A stretch of 64,000 nt of DNA. Origin: JBDSSS01 sp963764195 (GTDB lineage Bacteria; Actinomycetota; Actinomycetes; Actinomycetales; Dermatophilaceae). Of this stretch, positions 15,148 to 23,248 are shown piece after piece (the stretch's first letter is position 1; each line of letters begins with the position of its first letter). The translations under genes were made by a program, and so were the position numbers. Under the pieces are notes generated by a model, which had not been told where the DNA came from, did no database searches, and saw only the letters and a program-made list of their open reading frames with translations. Location: NCBI GenBank assembly GCA_963764195.1, contig CAVXRG010000004.1, forward strand, positions 248,001-312,000, written 5' to 3'.

Positions 15148-16200
15148 TCACCGTGGCGCCCGGGCCCAGGCGACGACGTCCTCGACCGGCCACGTCGTGA
15201 CGACCCGATCGGGGGTGATCCCGAGGCGCTCCGCCCGTTCGCAGCCGAGCGACTTCATGTCGAGCTGGCCCGGCGCGTGGGCGTCGGAGTCGATGGTGAA
15301 GAGGCAGCCGAGGTCACGGGCCAGCTCGATGAGCTCGTCCGGGGGGTCGCACCGCTCGGGCCGGGAGTTGATCTCCACGGCGACGTCGTGGGCGAGGCAG
15401 GCCCGGAAGACCTTCTCGGCGTCGAACTGTGAGGGGGGTCGCTTGCCCCGGCCGCCGGTGACGAGCTGGCCGGTGCAGTGCGCGAGGACGTTGGTCCGGG
15501 GGTTGCTGACCGCCGCGACCATCCGCGGTGTCATCTCGAAGGCGGGCTGGCGCAGCTTGGAGTGGATCGAGGCGGTGACGACGTCGAGCTGGTCGAGCAT
15601 GTCGTCGTCCTGGTCGAGGCTGCCGTCGAGGTGGATGTCGACCTCGATTCCCTTGAGCAGGGTGAAGGCCTCGCCGAGACTCGCGTTGATCGCGTCGACG
15701 CGGCCGAGCTGGTCGGTGAGGCGCTCGCGGGTCAGGCCGTTGGCGATGGTGAGGCGCGGTGAGTGGTCGGTGACGGCGAGCCACTCCTGGCCGAGCTCGA
15801 CCGCGGCGAGGACCATCTCCTCGATCGGGCTGCCGCCGTCGCTCCAGTCGGAGTGGGCGTGCAGGTCACCGCGGAGCGCGGCATACAGCTCGGCGCCGCC
15901 GGTCGTGAGGGGCGCCCCGTGCTTCTCCTCGGTCGTCGCGAGGTAGGCCGGCAGGACGCCCCGGGTCGCCTGGCCGATGATGGCCGCGCTCGAGTCACCG
16001 ATTCCCTTGAGCTGCTTGAGGGTTCCCGCCTCGACGCGTTCGGCGAGCTCCTCGTCGGAGACGAGTGTGATCGCCGTGATGGCGGCCCGGAAGGCGTCGA
16101 TCCGATAGCTGCTCTCACGCCCGCGCTCGAGCAGGAAACAGATGCGCCGGAGCGCGTCGATCGGGCTCATCGGGGCGGTCGGCGGGGCGGGCTGCTCCAT
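15148..16200 (-). CDS. PHP-domain phosphoesterase, PolX-like without polymerase
   Basis: A 350-residue protein. An N-terminal helix-hairpin-helix region (LKQLKGIGDSSAAIIGQATRG, about 70-90) precedes a PHP metal-dependent phosphoesterase domain with DLHAHSDWSDG, AVTDHSP, a central GIEVDI and a late IDSDAHAPG, the expected metal ligands. It matches the C-terminal half of bacterial PolX polymerases and stand-alone histidinol-phosphatase-like proteins. The likely role is DNA repair or nucleotide phosphoesterase activity; the substrate is unknown. The ATG at 16200 is taken; another lies 30 nt inside. Confidence 0.82.
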   Translation of the reverse strand: MEQPAPPTAPMSPIDALRRICFLLERGRESSYRIDAFRAAITAITLVSDEELAERVEAGTLKQLKGIGDSSAAIIGQATRGVLPAYLATTEEKHGAPLTTGGAELYAALRGDLHAHSDWSDGGSPIEEMVLAAVELGQEWLAVTDHSPRLTIANGLTRERLTDQLGRVDAINASLGEAFTLLKGIEVDIHLDGSLDQDDDMLDQLDVVTASIHSKLRQPAFEMTPRMVAAVSNPRTNVLAHCTGQLVTGGRGKRPPSQFDAEKVFRACLAHDVAVEINSRPERCDPPDELIELARDLGCLFTIDSDAHAPGQLDMKSLGCERAERLGITPDRVVTTWPVEDVVAWARAPR

Positions 16201-16231
16201 GGTCGCCAGCCTACGCGCGGGCCGGAGCGTC

Positions 16232-17107
16232 TCAGCGCTGCGGCGGCGGGATCGTGCTGCCGTCGGGGAGCTTGCCCGTCGGGGTGAGGTCGGGCACGAC
16301 GTCGACGAGGCTGGCGCCGTAGCGCTGCGTGATCGCGTCGAGGGTGAGCGGGTCCCCGCCACGGGGACGTGCCCGGACGACGACGCGGTCGCGGCGCCCG
16401 TCGAGGGCGACGCCGACGATCGTGAGACCCGAGGCCTGCCACTTCGCGGTGTCCTGCCGGATTCCCTCCATCACGGCGCGCTTGGTCGCGATCGAGTTCG
16501 GGGCCACGGTGAAGGCGACGTCGGCAGGGTCGGGGAAGGCCGCTGTCACGACCGCCTCGAGCTGCGGGTCGCGCCGGGTCAGCACGACGACGACACGGGT
16601 GTTGGTGGGGTCGGCGGCATACGCACCGGAGAAGACGTCGGGGTGGTCCCGCTCGAGCATCGGCTCGAGCGACTCGAGCGCGCTGCGCTGTGCGGTCTGC
16701 GGGCCGGTGAACCACGTCGAGCCATCCCGGGCGGAGCTCACCCCGGGTCGCGTACCTCCGCCGGCGGCGAGGTCCCGCCCGGTGCCGGAGGGGAGCGGTT
16801 GCGACCCCGCACCCGCGGAGCCCGAACCCGTCCCGAGCGGAGGCGCGACCTCCGGGGCGTTCTCCGGCCCGGCCAGTGCGCCGCTCGCGGCGCTCGTCGT
16901 GGACGCGTCGCCGGAGTGCTGGACCACCCACACCCCGCCGAGCGACGCCGCGACGACGAGGCCGGCGGCCGCGCCGAACACGGCTCCGCGTCGGCGGGCG
17001 GTGCGGGCCCGCCCGCGCATCAGGGCGCGCTGGGCGAAGAGGTCATCGGCCGGTGGCTCGATCTCGTCCATGGTGCTCAGCACCTTCCGCAGCTGGTCCT
17101 CGCTCAC
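16232..17107 (-). CDS. Membrane-anchored partner of the SigE-type sigma factor
   Basis: A 291-residue protein starting at GTG 17107, overlapping the sigma gene by 4 bp (GTGA). A cytoplasmic N-terminus of about 40 residues is followed by one membrane segment (GAVFGAAAGLVVAASLGGVWVV, about 42-63) and a Ser/Gly/Pro-rich extracytoplasmic region. The layout is that of an anti-sigma factor, but no zinc-binding HxxxCxxC is present, so the anti-sigma role is inferred from coupling alone. Confidence 0.7.
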   Translation of the reverse strand: MSEDQLRKVLSTMDEIEPPADDLFAQRALMRGRARTARRRGAVFGAAAGLVVAASLGGVWVVQHSGDASTTSAASGALAGPENAPEVAPPLGTGSGSAGAGSQPLPSGTGRDLAAGGGTRPGVSSARDGSTWFTGPQTAQRSALESLEPMLERDHPDVFSGAYAADPTNTRVVVVLTRRDPQLEAVVTAAFPDPADVAFTVAPNSIATKRAVMEGIRQDTAKWQASGLTIVGVALDGRRDRVVVRARPRGGDPLTLDAITQRYGASLVDVVPDLTPTGKLPDGSTIPPPQR

Positions 17108-17607
17108 AGCGCCGCCCCCGCCCCACTCAGCGGCGGCTCGGCGAGCCGACCCCGCAGGGCGGCGAGCGCTCGCGAGATCTGGCTCTTGATGGTGCCCTCG
17201 GCGACCCCGGTGCACTCGGCGATCTGCGGGACGGTGAGGTCCTCCCAGAAGCGCAGCACGATGACGGCGCGCTGCTTCTCCGGCAGGTCCTCGAGCAGCG
17301 CGGTGAGGGTCATCGCGAGCTCGCGGTCGTGCTCTGCGACCACCGGCTCCGGCGTCTCGTCGGTGAGCACCTCGCGCCGTCGCTTGCGCTGGTCGTTGAG
17401 GAAGAGGTTCATCATCGTCCGTCTCGTGTAGGCCGTCTCGGCGCCGGCCCCGATGCGCGGCCAGGCGACGTAGACCCTCGCCAGGGCCTCCTGGACCAGC
17501 TCGTCTCCGTCGGCCCAGTTGCCGCAGAGCAGGTAGGCACGCCGCCGCAACGTCGTCTGCTTCTCGACGACGAAGGCGCGGAAGGCCGCCTCGTCCCTGC
17601 GTCTCAT
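17104..17607 (-). CDS. SigE-family ECF RNA polymerase sigma factor
   Basis: A 167-residue ECF sigma factor. Region 2 (LRRRAYLLCGNWADGDELVQEALARVY, about 20-46) and region 4 helix-turn-helix (LTVPQIAECTGVAEGTIKSQISRALAALR, about 123-151) are intact. It matches the actinobacterial SigE-like (SACE/streptomycete SigE) subgroup. GAGGAG precedes the ATG. It is translationally coupled to the membrane protein downstream, which probably controls it. Confidence 0.88.
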   Translation of the reverse strand: MRRRDEAAFRAFVVEKQTTLRRRAYLLCGNWADGDELVQEALARVYVAWPRIGAGAETAYTRRTMMNLFLNDQRKRRREVLTDETPEPVVAEHDRELAMTLTALLEDLPEKQRAVIVLRFWEDLTVPQIAECTGVAEGTIKSQISRALAALRGRLAEPPLSGAGAAL

Positions 17608-17697
17608 CGTCTCCTCGGTCGGGTGGGGCGTCGGGGGTCTGTCATCGGGGTAGACACCCGAGCGCCCGGGATCGTTGCCTTGGCCGTCGTATGCCGC

Positions 17698-18255
17698 TCA
17701 CTCGGCCGCCGCAGTTCCGGCGCGCCCCAGCGCGATGAGGGCGTGCAGCAGGGCCGCGAGGGTCTCGCTGTCGGTGATCATGCCGTCACGGACGAGGTCG
17801 AACACCTCCGCGAGGGGGACGGTCCGCACCTCGGAGATCCCCTCCTCGGACTGGCTGTCGGACCCCCGGTGCGAGCTGGCGAGGCCGGTGGCGAGGAAGA
17901 CGTGTTCGGGTGCCCGGCAGATCCCGTTGAGGGCCGTCATCTCGCCGAGGCGGCGCCAGGTGCTCGCGGTCAAGCCGGTCTCCTCGAGCAGCTCGCGCTG
18001 GGCGGCAGCGAGCGGGTCCTCCCCGTCGGTACCGCCCGCGGGGACCTCGAGGGAGCGGCCGACGGTGTGCCGGTCGACCGTGACGAGCACGACCTCGTCG
18101 GCGTCGGTGAGGGCGACGACGAAGACCGCCGGCCGTCGCACCTCGACGACGCCGTAGAGCCCGTCGCTGCCGTCGGGCCGGGTTACCTCGTCCTCGTGGA
18201 CGGTGATCCAGGCGTTCTCGTAGACGAGACGGCTCGTCCGGGTGGGCCAGGTCAT
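17698..18255 (-). CDS. NUDIX hydrolase (ADP-ribose pyrophosphatase-like)
   Basis: A 185-residue protein with a Nudix box at about 78-100: GG(x5)DPLAAAQRELLEETGL, GRSLEVPAGG just before. The order VPAGG-Nudix box and the length fit ADP-sugar pyrophosphatases of the NudF/NUDT5 type, which hydrolyse ADP-ribose. It is monocistronic on the - strand. GTATGCCG lies in the gap at 17690, just beyond its stop codon. Confidence 0.82.
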   Translation of the reverse strand: MTWPTRTSRLVYENAWITVHEDEVTRPDGSDGLYGVVEVRRPAVFVVALTDADEVVLVTVDRHTVGRSLEVPAGGTDGEDPLAAAQRELLEETGLTASTWRRLGEMTALNGICRAPEHVFLATGLASSHRGSDSQSEEGISEVRTVPLAEVFDLVRDGMITDSETLAALLHALIALGRAGTAAAE

Positions 18256-18340
18256 CGGCTGCTCGGCTCGGTCACGGCCCGATCCTCTCAGCCGCCGGGG
18301 AACCGCGCCTCCTCTCACCCCTCCGTCACTGCTTCGCTGG

Positions 18341-18440
18341 GTGGAGCAGTGGCGTAGCGCTGGGGAAGCCCCTCGTTTTCACAATTCGGACACCCCCCGA
18401 CGGCTACGCCACTGCTCCACGAGGGGGAGCAGTGGCGTAG
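18341..18440. repeat. Three-arm GGAGCAGTGGCGTAG palindromic repeat
   Basis: GTGGAGCAGTGGCGTAG (18341-18357), its exact complement (18404-18420), and a third arm GGAGCAGTGGCGTAG (18426-18440). The middle arm can pair with either outer arm: a 46-nt-loop hairpin or a tight 7-nt-loop one. It lies between the NUDIX gene and the alkyltransferase gene. Confidence 0.7.
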
Positions 18441-18470
18441 TCCTGGCGGGAGGGGCTGGTGGGCCCCGGG

Positions 18471-19103
18471 TCAGGCGGCGGACTCGAGGGCGAGGAGCAG
18501 CTGCTTGGCGGGCAGGCCGCCGAGGTAGCCACCGAGGCTGCCGTCAGACCGGACCACACGGTGGCACGGGACGACGAGCGGGAGCGGGTTCGTCGCGCAG
18601 GCCGACCCCACGGCGCGGACCGCGCGGGGGCTTCCCGAGGCGGCCGCCACCTCGCCGTAGCTCTCCGTGCGTCCGTAGGGGATGGCGCGCAGGTGCTCGA
18701 GCACCCCGAGCCGGAAGCCGTGTGCGAGCTGGAGGTCGAGCGGGACGGTGAAGGCCGTGAGGCGCCCGGCAAAGTAGCTGTCGAGCTCCCGGGCCGCCGA
18801 GTCGAGCCCGTGGCGGTCCCGCAGCACCCGCGGGCCGATCCGGCGGGCCAGGACCTCGAGCACGTGGTCGTGGCCCTCCGCCTCGAAGGCGACCCGCACG
18901 AGCCCGGCCCGGGTGGCGGCGAGCAGCAGTCGGCCGACGGGGGAGTCGAGGACGCGGTAGGAGACCTCGACAAGGCCGGCCGACTCCGCCGCGGCGACCA
19001 GCCCGTCGTGCAGCCGGTCGAGCCGGTCCGGGTCGCCCGGGACGGTTCGGGTCAGCGCGTCGAGAAGGCGCGGGTCGGGCTGGGGGTCGTTCATCGTGGT
19101 CAC
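18471..19103 (-). CDS. Methylated-DNA-[protein]-cysteine S-methyltransferase
   Basis: A 210-residue protein. The C-terminal alkyltransferase domain has the acceptor Cys in VVPCHRVV (near 178), preceded by the recognition helix GRTESYGEVAAASGS and followed by GGYLGG. The first 40 residues are an extra helical region. It transfers O6-alkyl from guanine to its own Cys in a suicide reaction. The GTG at 19103 overlaps the stop of the upstream sigma-factor gene (GTGA); an ATG is at 19094. A second paralogue lies 600 bp upstream in the same direction. Confidence 0.88.
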   Translation of the reverse strand: MTTMNDPQPDPRLLDALTRTVPGDPDRLDRLHDGLVAAAESAGLVEVSYRVLDSPVGRLLLAATRAGLVRVAFEAEGHDHVLEVLARRIGPRVLRDRHGLDSAARELDSYFAGRLTAFTVPLDLQLAHGFRLGVLEHLRAIPYGRTESYGEVAAASGSPRAVRAVGSACATNPLPLVVPCHRVVRSDGSLGGYLGGLPAKQLLLALESAA

Positions 19104-19636
19104 TGCTCCAGTTCGGGGAGGTAGGTGCGGCGGAGGGCAGCGATCCCATCGGCGCTCGCACGCCGGGAGGCGGCCGCGCTGCCGCCCACGATCGCCGCGA
19201 CCTCGTCGTGAGGCAGGCCGGCGACGTGGTGGTAGGCGACGCAGAGCCGCTGCTTCGTCGGCAGCCCGGCCAGCGCCGACCAGAGCCGCTCGTCACCGAG
19301 CCGCGCCCCCGGGCCGTCGTCCGGGTGAGCCGGCTGCTCCGGCAGCTCAGCGACCGGCACGGCGTGCCGGGCCTGGTGGCGCCGGACGTCGATGGCCTTG
19401 CGGTGGGCCACCGTCACGAGCCACGCCCGCACGTTCGCGTCGTCCGGGAGGCCCGGCCAGCTCCGGAGGGCGGCGAGGAAGGTCTCCGACCAGGCGTCCT
19501 GCGCCTCGATCGGCCCGAGCACGGCCCGGCATACCCGGAGCACGACGGCCCCGTGGTCGGTCACGGCCTGTTCGAAGGGGTGCTGCATGCCCGGTAGACG
19601 CTCCGGCCCGTCGTCGTGTGAGGTCCGGGTCAGCAT
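19100..19636 (-). CDS. ECF-type sigma factor coupled to an alkyltransferase gene
   Basis: A 178-residue protein (ATG 19636, inner ATG 19588). A sigma region 2 (AQDAWSETFLAALRSWPGLPDD, VRAWLVTVAHRKAIDVRRHQ) and a region 4 (LPTKQRLCVAYHHVAGLPHDEVAAIVG) are visible, though region 4's second helix is Ala/Ser-rich and looks divergent. It lies between two alkyltransferase genes and overlaps the downstream one by 4 bp. This suggests a dedicated sigma factor for alkylation repair, or a DNA-binding adaptor derived from one (inference). Confidence 0.78.
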   Translation of the reverse strand: MLTRTSHDDGPERLPGMQHPFEQAVTDHGAVVLRVCRAVLGPIEAQDAWSETFLAALRSWPGLPDDANVRAWLVTVAHRKAIDVRRHQARHAVPVAELPEQPAHPDDGPGARLGDERLWSALAGLPTKQRLCVAYHHVAGLPHDEVAAIVGGSAAASRRASADGIAALRRTYLPELEQ

Positions 19637-19705
19637 GACAGGACGGCGGGCGGGAGGCCGGACCGCGATCGGTGGGGCGGGTGAGCGGCATACCCTGCGG
19701 TCGGG

Positions 19706-20215
19706 TCAGAAGAGCCGGCCCACCGCCTCGGGCGCGGGCTCCTCGAGGGCCAGCAGGAAGCGCTTGCGTGCGAGCCCGCCCGCGTAGCCGACGAGCGAGC
19801 CGTCGGCGCCGATGACGCGATGGCACGGGATGACGAGCGCGATGGGGTTGCGTCCGTTGACGGTGCCGACGGCCTGAGCGAGGTTGCGGTCACCGAGCGC
19901 GGCCGCGAGCTCGCCGTAGGAGCGGGTCTCGCCGTAGGGGATCTCCCGCAGCAGCGACCACACCTGCTGGTGGAAGGACTCCCCTCGGGGGGCGAGCGGC
20001 AGGTCGAAACCGGTGAGGTCACCCGCAAAGTACGCCGCGAGCTGGGCGGCGGCGCTCGCGAAGGGCTCCTCGGCCGGGTTGCCCGCCTCACCGAACGCCT
20101 CGGCGGGCGGACGGTGGGCGGCGTCGTCCATCAGCACGTGGGTGATGGCGCCGTCGGCGGCGACGACGGTGAGTGAGCCGATCGGCGAGCCGACCAGCAC
20201 GTGTCGTGGGCCCAC
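19706..20215 (-). CDS. ogt: Second methylated-DNA-[protein]-cysteine S-methyltransferase
   Basis: A 169-residue protein of ordinary Ogt length. PYGETRSYGELAAALGD is the DNA-binding helix and IPCHRVIGADGSLVGYAGG carries the acceptor Cys (near 137). The GTG at 20215 starts 5 bp after the stop of the CDF gene, so the two are probably cotranscribed. It differs clearly from the paralogue at 18471-19103, which argues against a recent duplication. Confidence 0.9.
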   Translation of the reverse strand: MGPRHVLVGSPIGSLTVVAADGAITHVLMDDAAHRPPAEAFGEAGNPAEEPFASAAAQLAAYFAGDLTGFDLPLAPRGESFHQQVWSLLREIPYGETRSYGELAAALGDRNLAQAVGTVNGRNPIALVIPCHRVIGADGSLVGYAGGLARKRFLLALEEPAPEAVGRLF

Positions 20216-20220
20216 CGCGC

Positions 20221-21240
20221 TCAGGACCCGGCAGGCGGGTCGGCTCGGTGGACGGACTCGTGCGACGCGAGGATCTCGTCGTGGGTGGGCACGGGGAACT
20301 CCGCCGAGAAGTCGCCGTAGGCGCGCGGGTCCTCAGTCGGCTCGAGATGGCAGGTGAGGGCGACGTCGGAGAAGGTCTCGTGCACGGCGGCCTCGACGTC
20401 CTCCATGAGGTCGTGCCCCTGCTGCACCGACCAGGCTCCCGGGACGAGCACGTGCACCTCGGCGAAGCGGTGGTGCCCGGAGACCCGGGTCCGCAGGGCG
20501 TGGAAGTGGACGTCGGGGGTGACGAAGCGGGCCAGGGTGTCGGCGATCGAGCGGTTCTCCTGCTTCGTCATCGAGATGTCCATCAGGCCCTCGACCGACT
20601 CCTTGAGCAGCGTGTAGCCGGTGAAGACGATGTTGAGCCCGACGAGGAAGGCGATGACGGGGTCGAGCCGCTGGATGCCGGTGAGGGCGACGAGCAGGAC
20701 CCCGACGACGACCCCGGCCGAGGTGTAGACGTCGGTCATCAGGTGCTTGCCGTCGGCCGTGAGCGTCAGGGAGCGGTGCCGTCTCCCCGCTCGCAGCAGC
20801 ACGACGGCGACGACGCCGTTGACGACGGACGCGACGATCGAGACGGCGAGGCCGATCCCGACGTTCTCGATCGGCCGGGGATGCAGGAAGCGGTCGACGG
20901 CTGCCCACATGATCGCCAGGGCCGCGATGAAGATCATCTGACCCTCGACAGCGGCCGAGAAGTACTCGGCCTTGCTGTGCCCGTAGTGGTGGTTCTTGTC
21001 CGCCGGCATCGCGGCAACCTTGAGGGCGATGAGCACGGCCACCGCCGCGACGAGGTTGACAACGGACTCGGCGGCATCGGACAGCAGGCCGACGGAGCCG
21101 GTGATCCGCCAGGCGACGAACTTGAGCGTGATCGTCGCGATCGCGGCACCAATCGCGAGATAGGCGAAGCGGCTGAGGTCGCGGGTGCGCAGGACGCGGT
21201 CAGCCGGTCCGCTCACGGGTGAGGGTGGAGGTGTGGACAC
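20221..21240 (-). CDS. Cation diffusion facilitator (CDF) metal exporter
   Basis: A 339-residue protein with six membrane segments. CDF site motifs are SDAAESVVN in helix 2 and DGKHLMTDVYTS in helix 5 (HxxxD), plus HHYGHSKAEYFSA in the loop, followed by a cytoplasmic domain with HFHALRTRVSG and HVLVPG. Substrates in the family are Zn, Fe, Co or Mn; this set cannot be assigned. GTG 21240 follows TGGGGGC, with an alternative GTG at 21216. It heads a leftward run of CDF, ogt, sigma factor and alkyltransferase. Confidence 0.87.
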   Translation of the reverse strand: MSTPPPSPVSGPADRVLRTRDLSRFAYLAIGAAIATITLKFVAWRITGSVGLLSDAAESVVNLVAAVAVLIALKVAAMPADKNHHYGHSKAEYFSAAVEGQMIFIAALAIMWAAVDRFLHPRPIENVGIGLAVSIVASVVNGVVAVVLLRAGRRHRSLTLTADGKHLMTDVYTSAGVVVGVLLVALTGIQRLDPVIAFLVGLNIVFTGYTLLKESVEGLMDISMTKQENRSIADTLARFVTPDVHFHALRTRVSGHHRFAEVHVLVPGAWSVQQGHDLMEDVEAAVHETFSDVALTCHLEPTEDPRAYGDFSAEFPVPTHDEILASHESVHRADPPAGS

Positions 21241-21392
21241 GCCCCCAGTGTCCCAAAGGACCGCCCCGGTGTGCGCCAGCAGCCCGCCCGTCGAGAGGCG
21301 CGGTGGCCGCCACATCCCTGGGGGTGTGGTGGGGATCGGCCGCGACGGGGTACTGCCACCGTGACCTATTCACTCCGGAAAGGAGCCCGATC

Positions 21393-21587
21393 ATGGGTGC
21401 AGTTGACAAGGCCAAGAACCTCGCTGAGGACCTCACGGGCAAGTCCAAGGAAGCCACCGGCAAGGTCACCGACAATGAGCGACTCGAGGCGGATGGCCAG
21501 TCAGACCAGGCCGAAGCCGACCTCAAGCAGCGGGGTGAGAAGTTCAAGGACGCGGGCGACGACGTCAAGGACGCCTTCAACCGCTGA
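21393..21587 (+). CDS. CsbD-family stress protein
   Basis: A 64-residue hydrophilic, charge-rich protein (KAKNLAEDLTGKSKEATGKV, then a repeat of acidic/basic helices). It matches the CsbD fold of general-stress proteins in Gram-positive bacteria; biochemical role unknown. AAAGGAGC precedes the ATG. Monocistronic. Confidence 0.85.
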   Translation: MGAVDKAKNLAEDLTGKSKEATGKVTDNERLEADGQSDQAEADLKQRGEKFKDAGDDVKDAFNR

Positions 21588-21644
21588 TCCTGTCGGTGGG
21601 CGAGCCGGGTTCCCTCGGGGGCCCGGCTTGCTTCCTGTCCGGGC

Positions 21645-21968
21645 TCAGTCGGCGGAGCCACCAGGGGCCGTGAGCGGCAGGACACGGGTGCGGGCCACCT
21701 CGTGGGCGACGTCCTCGATCGAGTGGCAGGTCCGTCTGCTCGCCTCGAGCAGAAGCCGGTGGGCATCGCCCTCGTCGAGGTGACCGATGGCCATGACGAT
21801 GCCGATCGCGATGCCGACCTCACGCTCCTGCTTCACGCGGGTTCTGAGGTCGTCCACGGTGCGCTCGGCCGCGGCGAGTCGGTCGACCAGGTCGGCCGGG
21901 GGCCCACCCGTGGGCGGCAGGGTGGGCGGTCTGCGTGCCGGCCGATCCGTCGTGGTGTGGTGCGCCAT
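21645..21968 (-). CDS. ANTAR-domain protein
   Basis: A 107-residue protein: a 35-residue disordered start, then an ANTAR domain (LRTRVKQEREVGIAIGIVMAIG, about 40-62, followed by DEGDAHRLLLEASRR). ANTAR proteins bind paired hexaloop RNA hairpins and prevent termination. This one has no receiver or GAF sensor, so it is a stand-alone domain. No target hairpin pair was identified nearby. Confidence 0.8.
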   Translation of the reverse strand: MAHHTTTDRPARRPPTLPPTGGPPADLVDRLAAAERTVDDLRTRVKQEREVGIAIGIVMAIGHLDEGDAHRLLLEASRRTCHSIEDVAHEVARTRVLPLTAPGGSAD

Positions 21969-22103
21969 TGCTTCAGTCCTCTCGGATCGGGCACGAGCGG
22001 CACACTGCTGGACCGGACGACCTGTCAACGATAACCCTGCGGCGGCGCGACGAGGAGGGGCGAGCGACGTGACCTCGACGACATCGAGGGAAGGGCTGTG
22101 AGG

Positions 22104-22176
22104 TGGGCCCCGTCGGGCTCGAACCGACGACCGGCGGATTAAAAGTCCGATGCTCTACCGACTGAGCTAGAGGCCC
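22104..22176 (-). tRNA. tRNA-Lys (TTT)
   Basis: Complementary-strand cloverleaf: acceptor GGGCCTC/GGGGCCC, D arm GCTC/GAGC, anticodon stem CGGA/TCCG with loop CTTTTAA (anticodon TTT), T loop TTCGAGC and discriminator A. No encoded CCA. Confidence 0.93.
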
Positions 22177-22335
22177 GGGTGCGGGGTGCGATCGCACCAC
22201 GCGGTGGTCAGTATGCCGCACGTCGCGGTCCGTGAGTCACCCGCGGCCCCGCGGTCGGGGCCGACGGCGTCATGGCCGTGCGTGATGGTGTATCTCTGGA
22301 GGGCCCCGACCATCTACCGCTGCAGGAGGACCCGC

Positions 22336-22857
22336 ATGAGCCTCGACCGTCCCGTCGCACCCCACCCCTACGAGATGCTTCCGGAGGTGGCGTCCTTCAC
22401 GGTGACGAGCGACGACGTGCAGGACGGCGCGCCGCTCAAGGACGACCAGGTCGCTGCTGCAGGCAACACCTCCCCCCAGCTGTCGTGGAGTGGGGCGCCG
22501 GAGGGGACCCAGAGCTACGTGGTGACCTGCTTCGACCCCGACGCGCCGACGCCGTCCGGGTTCTGGCACTGGGTGCTCGTCGACCTGCCGGCCGACGTGA
22601 CCTCCCTCGACACCGGCGCGGCGGCCGGTGACCTTCCCGGCCCGGCCTTCCACGTGCGCAACGACGGTGGTGAGTCAGGCTTCATGGGCGCGGCCCCGCC
22701 CGAGGGAGACATGCCGCACCGCTACTTCTTCGTCGTTCACGCCGTCTCCGAGCCGAGCCTCGGCGTCGACGCGTCCGCGTCGCCGGCGGTCGTGTCGTTC
22801 AACCTCGTCTTCAAGACGCTCGGTCGGGCCGTGCTGCACGGCACCTACCAGCACTGA
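22336..22857 (+). CDS. YbhB/YbcL-type PEBP protein
   Basis: A 173-residue phosphatidylethanolamine-binding-protein fold: the ligand-pocket motifs CFDPDAPTPSGFWHWVLVDLP (about 69-89) and the later HRYFFVVHAVSEP are both intact. Bacterial members are cytoplasmic, with unproven roles in small-molecule binding or kinase inhibition. CAGGAGGA precedes the ATG. The stop codon lies inside the first unit of a 15-bp tandem repeat. Confidence 0.88.
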   Translation: MSLDRPVAPHPYEMLPEVASFTVTSDDVQDGAPLKDDQVAAAGNTSPQLSWSGAPEGTQSYVVTCFDPDAPTPSGFWHWVLVDLPADVTSLDTGAAAGDLPGPAFHVRNDGGESGFMGAAPPEGDMPHRYFFVVHAVSEPSLGVDASASPAVVSFNLVFKTLGRAVLHGTYQH

Positions 22858-22923
22858 GCCGGCCAGCACCGAGCGGGCCAGCACCGAGCCGGCCAGCACT
22901 GAGCCGGCCAGCACTGAGCCGGC
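22849..22923. repeat. Five tandem 15-bp units spanning the PEBP stop codon
   Basis: The unit CAGCACTGAGCCGGC is repeated five times (22849, 22864, 22879, 22894, 22909) with T/C and C/G variants. Units 1, 4 and 5 carry TGA in the gene's frame; units 2 and 3 read through as an AST-EPAST-like pattern. It looks like slippage expansion from the gene's 3' end. Confidence 0.8.
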
Positions 22924-23007
22924 CGGGCCGGGGTGACTCGCCGCCCCGACAGGGGTGAGGCGACGAGCCACCGGTCAGTGGGCCTCAGTGGGCCGGCGTG
23001 AGCCGGG

Positions 23008-23181
23008 TCAGCGGCTGAAGAGCCGGCCGAAGAAGCCGGACGAGCCGGAGGCGGAGGCCTCGTCGGCGTGGCCCGGGCAGCGCTGCGACTTCGGCACGTT
23101 GGCCATCACCTGGTCGACGTGCTGGCCACAGCCCGCCCAGGTCGTCTTGCCACAGGTGCGGCAGGTGGCAGGTCGGCACAT
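23008..23181 (-). CDS. Small zinc-ribbon-like protein
   Basis: A 57-residue protein with paired Cys/His ligands: CRTCGKTTWAGCGQH near 7-21 and CPGH near 35. This small family is widespread in actinobacteria; function unknown. AGAAGGAG lies 6 nt before the ATG. It is codirectional with and 67 bp downstream of the persulfide dioxygenase-rhodanese gene, so it may be cotranscribed. Confidence 0.78.
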   Translation of the reverse strand: MCRPATCRTCGKTTWAGCGQHVDQVMANVPKSQRCPGHADEASASGSSGFFGRLFSR

Positions 23182-23248
23182 GATGTTTCTCCTTCTCGTG
23201 CGGTCGGCTCCGTGCCGACACGTGGTTGGGGTGGTTCGGGCGAGGGGG

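Noticed and set aside
21645..21968. ANTAR target hairpins next to the ANTAR gene
   Set aside because: No pair of hexaloop hairpins with the expected A1/G4 pattern was found in the flanking gaps.
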